A DNA stretch of 6,638 nucleotides from Methanolinea sp. UBA473 (GTDB taxonomy: Archaea; Halobacteriota; Methanomicrobia; Methanomicrobiales; Methanospirillaceae). Numbering within the stretch: position 1 is the stretch's first letter; every line of letters starts with the position of its first letter. Location of the stretch: contig DAEV01000090.1 in the NCBI GenBank assembly GCA_002509495.1, positions 1 to 6,638 of the forward strand, given 5' to 3'. This document shows positions 1 to 5,568 of this stretch, one piece after another. Under the pieces are notes generated by a model. It was not told the origin of the DNA and did no database searches. It worked only from the letters and a program-made list of their open reading frames with translations. Position numbers and translations under genes: made by a program.

Positions 1-40
1 TGTCTCGATGAGAATCATGTGGTTTCTTCAGGTTCCGGGA

Positions 41-60
41 GAAGAAAAAAGGAGAGAAAC
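41..60 (-). terminator. Possible T-tract terminator after the ABC ATPase gene
   Basis: Read on the minus strand, this stretch is a pyrimidine-rich tract with six T in a row (plus-strand A45-A50) and flanking CT-rich bases. It lies about 30 nt beyond the ATPase stop codon at 87-89. Archaeal transcription commonly ends at such U-tracts without a strong hairpin, and no clear stem was seen here. The call rests on composition and position only. Confidence 0.4.
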
Positions 61-86
61 TGGATTATCCTGTGGATTTACCCCTT

Positions 87-974
87 TCAAGCCCCGATCT
101 TCACCAGCATCTCTTCCAGGCTCGGGTAGTGCGACTCGATCCGCTGCACGACCCCTTCGGCCTTCCCGATCGATCCTGTGAGGGCGTTCATCTCCTCGAT
201 GCTCCCTGCCCGGGCCCTGTAATACCCGCCGTCCGTCTCCACGTCGGCAAGGGCCTGGACCTTCGAGACATCCGGGACTGTGAAGAAGATCCGGTAGCTG
301 ACCGAACCGAACATCTCCCGGAGCTCCTGCATGGTCCCGAACGCCACCCTCTGCCCCCTGCGGAGGATCAGGATCCGGTCGCAGATCGCCTCCACCTGGT
401 AGAGGTTGTGGGCCGAGAGGATGATCGTTTTTCCGCATGACCGGAGATCCCGCATGAACTCCACGATGTGCCGGGAGGTCATGGGGTCGAGCCCCGAGGT
501 AGCTTCGTCGTAGATCAGGATGGATGGATCGTGGATCAGTGAGCGGGCGATCGCCGCCTTCCGCTTCATCCCCTTTGAAAACTCCCCCATCTTCTTCCCG
601 TTCGGCTCGAGGGCGAGCCAGGACAGGAGCTCGTGTTCCCTCTTCCGGATCTCCCCCTTTCCGAGCCCGTAGATCTCCCCGAAGAACCTGAGGTACTCGT
701 CGACCTTCATGGACTCGTAAAGCCGCGACTCCTCGGGAAGGTACCCGATCATCTGCTTCATGCCGTCAGGGTTGCGGGTCATGTCCATACCGTCGATCTC
801 GAGCTCGCCCCCGGTCGGCGGGATAAGCCCGGCCAGGATCTTGAGAAGGGTGGTCTTCCCCGCCCCGTTGTGCCCGATGACCCCCAGGATCTGGGACCGG
901 TCGAATTCGAAGCTGACCCGGTCGAGGGCGGGGACTTCCCCGTATCGCTTGGATATTTCGCGTCCGACTATCAT
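87..974 (-). CDS. ABC-2 type exporter ATP-binding protein
   Basis: This cytoplasmic ATPase (295 residues from the chosen start) should power the two ABC-2 permeases encoded divergently next to it. All nucleotide-binding motifs are visible: Walker A GHNGAGKTT (residues 34-42), a Q-loop region GYLPEES (about 78-84) with Glu where Gln is usual, signature FSKGMKRK (132-139), Walker B ILIYDE (152-157), D-loop SGLD (160-163) and the switch His189 in SAHN. Residues 225-295 form the variable C-terminal extension usual in NatA/CcmA-like exporters. The start at 974 places KRYG at residues 9-12, as is typical of the family. A TATA-like box centred near 1016 would start RNA near 991, which also fits. An ATG at 995 (M-C-A-N-G-P-Q added) has a better AGGT site and remains possible. 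The longer frame up to 1118 would run through the promoter and is unlikely. The substrate is unknown. Confidence 0.93.
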   Translation of the reverse strand: MIVGREISKRYGEVPALDRVSFEFDRSQILGVIGHNGAGKTTLLKILAGLIPPTGGELEIDGMDMTRNPDGMKQMIGYLPEESRLYESMKVDEYLRFFGEIYGLGKGEIRKREHELLSWLALEPNGKKMGEFSKGMKRKAAIARSLIHDPSILIYDEATSGLDPMTSRHIVEFMRDLRSCGKTIILSAHNLYQVEAICDRILILRRGQRVAFGTMQELREMFGSVSYRIFFTVPDVSKVQALADVETDGGYYRARAGSIEEMNALTGSIGKAEGVVQRIESHYPSLEEMLVKIGA

Positions 975-1010
975 TTGAGGTCCATTTGCACACATTTCCT
1001 TGACCTGCAA

Positions 1011-1020
1011 GGTATTATAG
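1011..1020 (-). promoter_or_regulatory. TATA-like box for the ABC ATPase gene
   Basis: On the minus strand this reads CTATAATACC. Its centre is near 1016, so an archaeal transcript would begin around 991, about 17 nt before the ATG at 974. This spacing favours the 974 start over the one at 995. The upstream side carries no strongly purine-rich BRE, so the call is moderate. Confidence 0.45.
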
Positions 1021-1032
1021 GTGCTGAACCTA
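1018..1032. promoter_or_regulatory. Inverted repeat in the divergent control region (operator candidate)
   Basis: TAGGT (1018-1022) and ACCTA (1028-1032) are perfect 5-bp inverted arms around a 5-nt centre. The repeat overlaps the upstream edge of the ATPase TATA-like box, a position where a bound regulator would block TBP/TFB. The arms are short and could arise by chance. No regulator gene is present in the window. Confidence 0.3.
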
Positions 1033-1129
1033 CCATTCCTGGTACACAATTCAGATGTTTTCCATCCGCGATTCCGACGAAGCGAAGTGCGAACATGGCC
1101 TGCCTGGTTTGATAGCATAAGAGTTCTCC

Positions 1130-2950
1130 ATGGCGCCCCTCATGCAGGTTCTCTCCCAAGTCTCCACGATCGCACGCTGGGAAATTCGCCGATCGTTCGG
1201 AGTCATGGGGAAGAACGTTCTCCCCGTCGCGGTGCTCCTTTTCATCCTGCTGGTCGCAGTGACAGGGTTTACCGCCGACAAGGGCCTCCACCTCCAGAAC
1301 GGAATGTACCGCCTGGGGACAGACAACCCTGCAGTGGCAGAAATCTTTGGGTCCGACCCGCGGTTCGTGATCTACCTCGGCGATGCTTCTGCCCTTAACG
1401 CTGGACGCGACTCGCTCGATGTCGTGATCTCAGGGGGAGAGGTCCATGCACGGGACTCGGACCGCGGGAGGGCTGCGCTTACGGCGCTCTCGAGGGACTA
1501 CCAGAACTACCGGGACTCGGTCTACAGCCGGGAACAGGACCTCTTTGCCGCATATCCCCTCTGGATTGACCTTGTGCCTGTAAAGAGCGAACTCGATTTT
1601 GCGGAGACCCAGTCCGGGCAGAAGCTCTCTATTGCACCGGCCACCCTGCGGTTTCCCGTTCCGGAAGGTCCGGTCCAGGCTATCCCAACCCCTGATGCCG
1701 GAGTCGCCTTCACCACCGAGGAACTTCGTGCCGGCCTGTCCGAGGTACAGGGTCAGGAGAGTCAGATTGCCCGGTACACCGAGCTTCTGGGCACCGAAAG
1801 CCCGTTCGGATCCTTCAAGATCCCCTCCCAGCTCTCCCCTCCCCTGCCCTTCGACTCCATCATCCTCATATTCCTCTTCATCTTCCCCCTGTACTTCACG
1901 TCGCAGTTCTACATGATGAGCATCATGCAGGAGCGACTTGAGCGGAGGGGGGAAGTCCTCCTCTCGACACCGGCAGGCCCGTCGGCCGTAATCGCAGGCA
2001 AGGCTCTCCCCTACTTTGCGGGGATGATCCTCATCTCGGCAGGCATCGCCCTGTGGGTCCAGGCCCCGCTTCTTATCCTTGTGCCGCTCTTCCCGGTGAT
2101 CCTCTTCTTCCTCGCGAGTGCGCTTCTCATCGGGATGGTCTCGCGGAGTTTCAAGGAACTCTCTTTCATCTCGATCTTCTTCTCGACCGTGGCAACCACC
2201 TACCTCTTCTTCCCGAGCATCTTTGCAAACGTGCACGTGATCAGTCTTGTCTCCCCCCTGACCCTCATCGTGCTCACCCTCGAAGGAGAGGCGTACACCC
2301 TGAGCCAGTACCTCTTCTCGACCTCCCTCTTTTATCTGACCAGTGCAGTCCTCTTCTACGTAGGAGTGATGAACTTCCGGGAGGAGCGTCTCTTCTCGCT
2401 CTCGGGACTGGTCTCCCGGATCCGTGAGTTCGTCTCCTCCAGTCTCTCTTATCGGCACCCTTACCTCTCCCTTTTTGCTTTCAATGCGCTCACCGTGCCC
2501 TTTGTCTTCATGGCGCAGATGATGCTCCTTGTCCTCTTTTTTAACCTCCCGATGCCCCTCTCCCTGATCCTGCTGCTCATCTCTGCAGCGTTCGTGGAGG
2601 AGATCGCCAAATCCGTAGCGATCACCACGCTTCTGCTGGATTCACCGTTAAAATTCCCCTGGTGGAAAGTCGTGGCCTGTTCGGCGGTCACCGCAGCCGC
2701 ATTCCTCTTCGCGGAGAAGCTGCTCCTCCTGATCACCCTCACCCAGATCACGGAGTCTGTCTTTGGAAGCATCCTCTTCCTCTCCCTTGGTGCCCTCACT
2801 CTTCCCTTCCTGCTTCATTTCGCAGGGGTCCTGATCACAGCATCCTTTGTCCGGTGGAAAGGCGGGAAAGGCTATCTCCCGGGAATCCTCCTCGCAACCC
2901 TCGTGCACTGCCTGTACAATGCGTACTTTATCCTGGGGTGGCTTACATGA
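1130..2950 (+). CDS. ABC-2 permease fused to a PrsW/CPBP-like intramembrane protease domain
   Basis: This 606-residue membrane protein is best read as a two-part fusion. Part one (about 1-420) is an ABC-2/NatB-like permease. It has a cytoplasmic start (IARWEIRRSFG, 14-24), TM1 at about 30-47, a large external domain at 48-242, then TMs at about 243-262, 295-337, 344-384 and 398-414. A coupling-helix-like segment lies at 268-291 (ERLERRGEVLLSTP, then AGK). Part two (about 445-606) has five to six TMs and the four polar motifs of PrsW/CPBP proteases: EEIAK (E490, E491, K494), FLFAE (F525, E529), H563, and HCLYN (H593, N597). EExxK and FxxxE resemble PrsW more than classical CPBP (EExxxR, FxxxH). 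Family members act in membrane proteolysis, but activity here is inferred. No strong SD precedes 1130; Met5 (1142) is an alternative start. The stop overlaps the next gene's start (ATGA), implying coupled translation. Confidence 0.88.
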   Translation: MAPLMQVLSQVSTIARWEIRRSFGVMGKNVLPVAVLLFILLVAVTGFTADKGLHLQNGMYRLGTDNPAVAEIFGSDPRFVIYLGDASALNAGRDSLDVVISGGEVHARDSDRGRAALTALSRDYQNYRDSVYSREQDLFAAYPLWIDLVPVKSELDFAETQSGQKLSIAPATLRFPVPEGPVQAIPTPDAGVAFTTEELRAGLSEVQGQESQIARYTELLGTESPFGSFKIPSQLSPPLPFDSIILIFLFIFPLYFTSQFYMMSIMQERLERRGEVLLSTPAGPSAVIAGKALPYFAGMILISAGIALWVQAPLLILVPLFPVILFFLASALLIGMVSRSFKELSFISIFFSTVATTYLFFPSIFANVHVISLVSPLTLIVLTLEGEAYTLSQYLFSTSLFYLTSAVLFYVGVMNFREERLFSLSGLVSRIREFVSSSLSYRHPYLSLFAFNALTVPFVFMAQMMLLVLFFNLPMPLSLILLLISAAFVEEIAKSVAITTLLLDSPLKFPWWKVVACSAVTAAAFLFAEKLLLLITLTQITESVFGSILFLSLGALTLPFLLHFAGVLITASFVRWKGGKGYLPGILLATLVHCLYNAYFILGWLT

Positions 2951-4026
2951 AGGCCAGGAATCTTGCCCTCGTCATGAAGAAGGACCTCCGCGGCCTTTCA
3001 AAGGAACGGACCATCGTCCTCGCCATCCTCCTCCAGCTCTTCGTGGCCATGTTTTCGTCGTTCCTGATGGTGGGACTCACGTCCATGTACGACCCGGGAG
3101 CGCTTTCGCAGTTCAGCCGCGTCAGGTACGGGATCGCTTACGCGGGAGAGGTCTCCCCTCTCGAGGATCTCCTAAGGGAGGACCGTCAATTCCGCGTGTA
3201 CCGGATGGACCTCTCCCAGGCGGTGGCTGCGCTCGGGGAGAGGAAACTCGCAGCGGTGATCTATGTGCCGGACACCGACCCCGGGGGGGGTGATCCGGTC
3301 AAAATCACCATGTATACATTGCAGAACGATATCCAGGCTGCGGTGGTGGAGGTGAAGTTGAAAGAAGTACTGCTCCAGTATGAAAAGGACCTTCGCGCTC
3401 TGAGGATTGAACGGCTGGACATCCTGCCCGTCCAGGTGAACTTCCCCGCAGACACCCGGACGTCGGACTTCTACGAGTTCATCTACGGTCTCCTCATCCC
3501 CCTCCTGCTCTTCATGCCCGCGATCATCTCCGCAGCCCTGATCATCGACCTGATCACTGAGGAATACCAGCACCACACGCTCGAGACCCTGCTCTCGACC
3601 CCGATGACCATGACCGAGGTCGTATGGGGCAAAATCCTGGCCTGCCTGATCCTTGTCCCTGTCCAGGCAGGGACATGGCTCGTATTACTCACTGCAAACC
3701 GGATCCCGATCCAGAACATCCCCCAGATCCTTATCCAGGTGATCTCGTTCTCCCTTGTGCTCATCCTCATCGGGGCCATCACCGCCCTGTATTACAGGGA
3801 GCGGACCGCCGCCCAGTTCATCTTCTCGACGGCCATCGTCGTGCTGATGCTGTTTGTGCTGGCATTCCCTGACAATCCCTTGAACCTCATCGCCCTTCTC
3901 GCAACCGGGGTCGCCGGAATGGAGCAGTGGATCATCCTGGGGGGAGTATCCCTCCTATGCCTGGGTCTCGGTGCTGCGACCCACTGGTTCGCAAAGCGTA
4001 TAGCTTCCCAGGGCCTTTCCGGGTAG
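2947..4026 (+). CDS. ABC-2 type transporter permease
   Basis: This 359-residue inner membrane permease is the probable partner of the fused permease just upstream. The start at 2947 lies in an ATGA overlap with that gene's stop and gives a typical permease N-terminus (MKARNLALVMKKDLRGL). Longer in-frame upstream sequence lies within the preceding gene and is rejected. TM1 is at about 22-43, an external domain spans 44-174, and further TMs lie at about 175-201, 226-250, 257-283, 288-307 and 327-346. The segment 205-230 (EEYQHHTLETLLSTP, then WGK) is the ABC-2 coupling-helix hallmark that contacts the ATPase. It parallels residues 268-291 of the partner, so the two are likely a heterodimer. Unlike the partner, it has no protease-like tail. 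A G8 run at 3283-3290 encodes part of DPGGGD in the external domain. The gene ends with tandem stops TAG TAA. The substrate is unknown. Confidence 0.92.
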   Translation: MKARNLALVMKKDLRGLSKERTIVLAILLQLFVAMFSSFLMVGLTSMYDPGALSQFSRVRYGIAYAGEVSPLEDLLREDRQFRVYRMDLSQAVAALGERKLAAVIYVPDTDPGGGDPVKITMYTLQNDIQAAVVEVKLKEVLLQYEKDLRALRIERLDILPVQVNFPADTRTSDFYEFIYGLLIPLLLFMPAIISAALIIDLITEEYQHHTLETLLSTPMTMTEVVWGKILACLILVPVQAGTWLVLLTANRIPIQNIPQILIQVISFSLVLILIGAITALYYRERTAAQFIFSTAIVVLMLFVLAFPDNPLNLIALLATGVAGMEQWIILGGVSLLCLGLGAATHWFAKRIASQGLSG

Positions 4027-4048
4027 TAATTTTAAAAAACCATTTTGT

Positions 4049-4089
4049 AAGGGGTACCAAAGCCCCACTTATTTTCCCTCCGTTTTTTT
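4049..4089 (+). terminator. Terminator candidate for the permease operon
   Basis: A short stem (GGGG 4051-4054 with CCCC 4063-4066, 8-nt loop) is followed by T-rich DNA (ATTTT at about 4071-4075) and then seven T in a row at 4083-4089. It lies 20-60 nt after the tandem stops of the second permease. The T-tract is the more relevant element for archaeal RNA polymerase; the stem is weak. Confidence 0.5.
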
Positions 4090-4195
4090 ATTCCAGGGAC
4101 CGGAAATTAAAATTGACAATTCTGAACGGTTTTTCCGATATCGACCCAATTTCGATACATTGAAGTGATGCCCTGCGATTAATATTTAAAATCAG
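4090..4195 (+). promoter_or_regulatory. AT-rich promoter region with small palindromes upstream of the RDD gene
   Basis: Three elements are visible. AATTG-A-CAATT (4111-4121) is a perfect odd palindrome. TATCGA (4139-4144) and TCGATA (4152-4157) form a 6-bp inverted repeat around 7 nt. An AT-rich block ATTAATATTTAAAA (4178-4191) is the best TATA-box candidate. A box centred near 4185 would start RNA near 4210, right at the ATG, implying a nearly leaderless message. The GAGGAG just before the gene suggests instead that a start site further upstream may be used. These two readings conflict and are not resolved here. Confidence 0.45.
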
Positions 4196-4196
4196 C

Positions 4197-4202
4197 GAGG
4201 AG
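4197..4202 (+). promoter_or_regulatory. Ribosome binding site of the RDD gene
   Basis: GAGGAG lies 8 nt before the ATG at 4211 and matches the 3' end of archaeal 16S rRNA. It supports this start, which is also the one that keeps the first CxxC of the zinc ribbon. Confidence 0.6.
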
Positions 4203-4210
4203 TTGCGAGG

Positions 4211-4849
4211 ATGTTCTGTCCCAGGTGCGGAAGGGAAACTGAGAGCGAAGGGAAATTCTGCCAGTGGTGCGGCGGCGACATGCGTGCCGCACCCCCGAAG
4301 GCAGTACTCCGGAAGAAGGTAGGCGATGTCAGTACTGAGAAATATGCCGGACTTGCAAGGAGGATCGGATCCGCCTTCATCGATCTCATCTTCCTTGTCA
4401 TCTTCGACCTGATCCTGATGGGAGTTGTCACGATCGTCTCGGGGATCCTCCTCCGACCGAGCCCCTTCTCGGAAGCTCTCCTCCAGATCACCCAGTACTC
4501 CCGCCATGTCCCCCGCACGGACGGGTACGGGAACGTGATCAACGCGGTCGTCCCCAACCAGCTCCTTTTTTCGGCAGTCGTACTCTTCCTGATCGTCCCC
4601 TGGATCTATTTCGCCTATCTTGAGAGTTCCCGGAACCAGGCCACCCTCGGAAAACTTGCGGTCCGCATCGCGGTCACGGACATGAAAGGCAACCGCATCA
4701 CGTTCGCACGGGCAACACTGCGATTCTTTGCCATGTTCCTCTCGTGGATTACGCTCTGCGTCGGATTTATCATCCCCGCCTTTACCCGGTACAAACAGGG
4801 TCTCCACGACATCATTGCCGGGACACTGATGTTCCTGCAGGAAAACTGA
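4211..4849 (+). CDS. Zinc-ribbon and RDD-domain membrane protein
   Basis: This is a 212-residue predicted membrane protein. The N-terminus is a zinc ribbon of the kind often fused to archaeal membrane proteins, with CPRC (Cys3, Cys6) and CQWC (Cys17, Cys20) as the likely metal ligands. After a charged linker (21-45) comes an RDD domain: ARRIGSAFIDLI (49-60, with the family Arg and Asp58), TM1 at about 55-80, a polar loop at 82-115, TM2 at about 116-137, a conserved-looking amphipathic segment GKLAVRIAVTDMKG (147-160), TM3 at about 171-192, and QGLHD (196-200) near the end. RDD proteins have no single known role; some have been linked to ion or osmolyte transport, so no function is assigned. 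The gene stands alone on its strand after the permease terminator. There is only a weak T4 stretch after its stop, so read-through into the next gene is possible. Confidence 0.9.
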   Translation: MFCPRCGRETESEGKFCQWCGGDMRAAPPKAVLRKKVGDVSTEKYAGLARRIGSAFIDLIFLVIFDLILMGVVTIVSGILLRPSPFSEALLQITQYSRHVPRTDGYGNVINAVVPNQLLFSAVVLFLIVPWIYFAYLESSRNQATLGKLAVRIAVTDMKGNRITFARATLRFFAMFLSWITLCVGFIIPAFTRYKQGLHDIIAGTLMFLQEN

Positions 4850-4935
4850 AAATCCTTTTATGATCGATTGATCCTCTCCTGATCCACTTCCGATCTCCGA
4901 TACGCTCACGGAATGCCGTTCGAATACCGATCCCC

Positions 4936-4946
4936 AAAATATATTA
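4936..4946 (+). promoter_or_regulatory. TATA box for the glycine-zipper protein gene
   Basis: AAAATATATTA is the clearest archaeal box A in the window. Its centre near 4941 predicts a transcript start near 4966. An ATG lies exactly there, and a second ATG with a good SD lies 21 nt downstream. The rest of the 116-bp gap back to 4850 holds no gene; a GATC-rich stretch is all that stands out. Confidence 0.65.
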
Positions 4947-4975
4947 AGGCTTCGTTCACAAGTCTATGGTTCAAT

Positions 4976-4979
4976 GGAG
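4976..4979 (+). promoter_or_regulatory. Ribosome binding site deciding the 4987 start
   Basis: GGAG is followed by 7 nt (CCTTATC) and the ATG at 4987. With a transcript start near 4966 predicted from the TATA box, the leader would be about 20 nt and would contain this site. This favours 4987 over the in-frame ATG at 4966. Confidence 0.6.
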
Positions 4980-4986
4980 CCTTATC

Positions 4987-5271
4987 ATGTGGTTTGAACT
5001 GTTAATCCTGATCATCGGTATCGCGTATGGATTCCTGAAGAAAGGAAAAGAGGATCTCTGGGGCCTCCTGAAGACCGGGGCGATCATAGGCATTGTCCTT
5101 GGAGTGATCCTCGGTATCATCGCAACCTTCCTCGCCCCGGGCGGCATCGGCCTTGCGGTCGGTTTCCTCGGAGCGATCGGGATCTTCATCGGGATCATCA
5201 TCCTCGTGATCATCTTCATCGTCGGGGTCTTTATCGGGGACCTGATCGAGAAGGCAGTAAAAAAGAATTAA
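4987..5271 (+). CDS. Small glycine-zipper membrane protein, function unknown
   Basis: I do not recognise this 94-residue protein as a named family. It is almost entirely hydrophobic. TM1 is at about 1-16 (MWFELLILIIGIAYGF), a short charged loop KKGKEDL at 18-24, TM2 at about 29-49, and a long hydrophobic stretch at about 53-84 that could be one long or two short TMs. The tail EKAVKKN is basic. TM2 has glycines at 31, 35, 39 and 43, a perfect GxxxG ladder. More small-residue pairs four apart follow (55/59/63, 65/69, 80/84). Such glycine zippers let helices pack tightly and are found in self-associating membrane proteins, so an oligomer is a reasonable guess and no more than that. The 4987 start is chosen for its SD site; using 4966 would add seven residues (MVQWSLI). 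It has its own promoter and a T8 terminator, so it is probably a single-gene unit. Confidence 0.8.
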   Translation: MWFELLILIIGIAYGFLKKGKEDLWGLLKTGAIIGIVLGVILGIIATFLAPGGIGLAVGFLGAIGIFIGIIILVIIFIVGVFIGDLIEKAVKKN

Positions 5272-5272
5272 A

Positions 5273-5280
5273 TTTTTTTT
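5273..5280 (+). terminator. T8 terminator after the glycine-zipper gene
   Basis: Eight T in a row begin one base after the TAA stop codon at 5269-5271. A U-tract this close to the stop is a typical archaeal intrinsic terminator. It would not serve the minus strand, where it reads as A8. Confidence 0.65.
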
Positions 5281-5283
5281 GAT

Positions 5284-5323
5284 ACAGGGTAATCCAGAGA
5301 GTTTCGAATGGATCCCGGCCTGT
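5284..5323 (-). other. Hairpin between convergent genes
   Basis: ACAGG (5284-5288) pairs with CCTGT (5319-5323), and inside it ATCCA (5292-5296) pairs with TGGAT (5309-5313), leaving a 12-nt loop. On the minus strand the stem begins directly after the stop of the cysteine-rich gene. It is followed there by A8 rather than U8, so it is not a classical terminator. It could protect a 3' end or mark a processing site. Confidence 0.35.
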
Positions 5324-5521
5324 CTATTCGTCGTATTTTCCTTTCAGGCCCGCCCATCCGGTGAACCCGCAGTAGATGCACCCGTCGCCCTCGCAATGCC
5401 TGCACTTGCAGGCCGGTGCCTGCACCAGCACGTACCCGGTCTTGTCGCAGTAGATGCATCCGGCCCCCTCGCAGTGATTGCACCGGGCCTTTTCATAGCA
5501 CTTCGACGGTGGAGTTTCCAT
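5324..5521 (-). CDS. Small cysteine-rich protein with duplicated DnaJ-like zinc motifs
   Basis: This 65-residue protein has ten cysteines. Two units 26 residues apart share one pattern: Cys14-Cys17-Cys22-Cys25 and Cys40-Cys43-Cys48-Cys51. Each reads CxHCEGxGCIYCxxTG, so each is two abutted CxxCxxxG motifs like those of the DnaJ zinc-binding region. Four cysteines per unit suggest one zinc (or possibly another metal) each; Cys8 and Cys38 are extra. There is no signal peptide or TM, so it is probably cytoplasmic. The DNA shows the same duplication (5369-5405 against 5447-5483). It lies 47 nt downstream of ilvD on the same strand and may share its transcript, although a weak AT-rich box (CTTAAT, near 5550) could also drive it. 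No SD site precedes the ATG. There is no J domain, so it is not DnaJ. The regular cysteine pattern in this frame makes it a credible gene. Confidence 0.8.
   Translation of the reverse strand: METPPSKCYEKARCNHCEGAGCIYCDKTGYVLVQAPACKCRHCEGDGCIYCGFTGWAGLKGKYDE
5369..5483. repeat. In-frame 78-bp-period duplication inside the cysteine-rich gene
   Basis: Two 37-nt copies, 5369-5405 and 5447-5483, both begin GCAGTAGATGCA and differ at about six positions. The period of 78 bp equals 26 codons, so the reading frame is kept. The mismatches leave the cysteines intact, which points to an internal duplication followed by selection on the metal motif. Confidence 0.8.
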
Positions 5522-5568
5522 TTGGAGTAAGGTTGTTTGTTACGGGGATTAAGGGTTCTGATTCTGCC

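Noticed and set aside
975..1118. 48-codon N-terminal extension of the ABC ATPase
   Set aside because: It would run through the TATA-like box and inverted repeat and adds a non-family, Arg/Ser-rich lead. Family alignment starts at or near MIVGREISKRYG.
1430..2458. Long antisense open frame (342 codons) opposite the fused permease
   Set aside because: Its product is highly charged and low in complexity (long E/D/R/G runs), the usual shadow of a GC-rich, leucine-rich membrane gene. The sense frame has clear family motifs.
2662..2946. Upstream in-frame extension of the second permease
   Set aside because: It lies wholly inside the preceding gene in another frame, reads as a Pro/His/Arg-rich shadow, and the ATGA overlap at 2947 is a standard coupled start.
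2450..2950. Classical CPBP (Abi) assignment for the C-terminal domain
   Set aside because: The CPBP EExxxR arginine is Ser495 and the FxxxH histidine is Glu529. EExxK and FxxxE fit PrsW better, so it is called PrsW-like with CPBP as the wider superfamily.
5268..5483. Alternative minus-strand frame of 71 codons over the cysteine-rich gene
   Set aside because: It starts inside the cysteine-rich gene in another frame and is Arg/Gly-rich. The regular CxxC pattern is kept only in the 5324-5521 frame.
5369..5483. Duplicated 37-nt units as the start of a CRISPR-like array
   Set aside because: There are only two copies, imperfect, with coding periodicity and no spacer logic; they are explained by protein repeat units.
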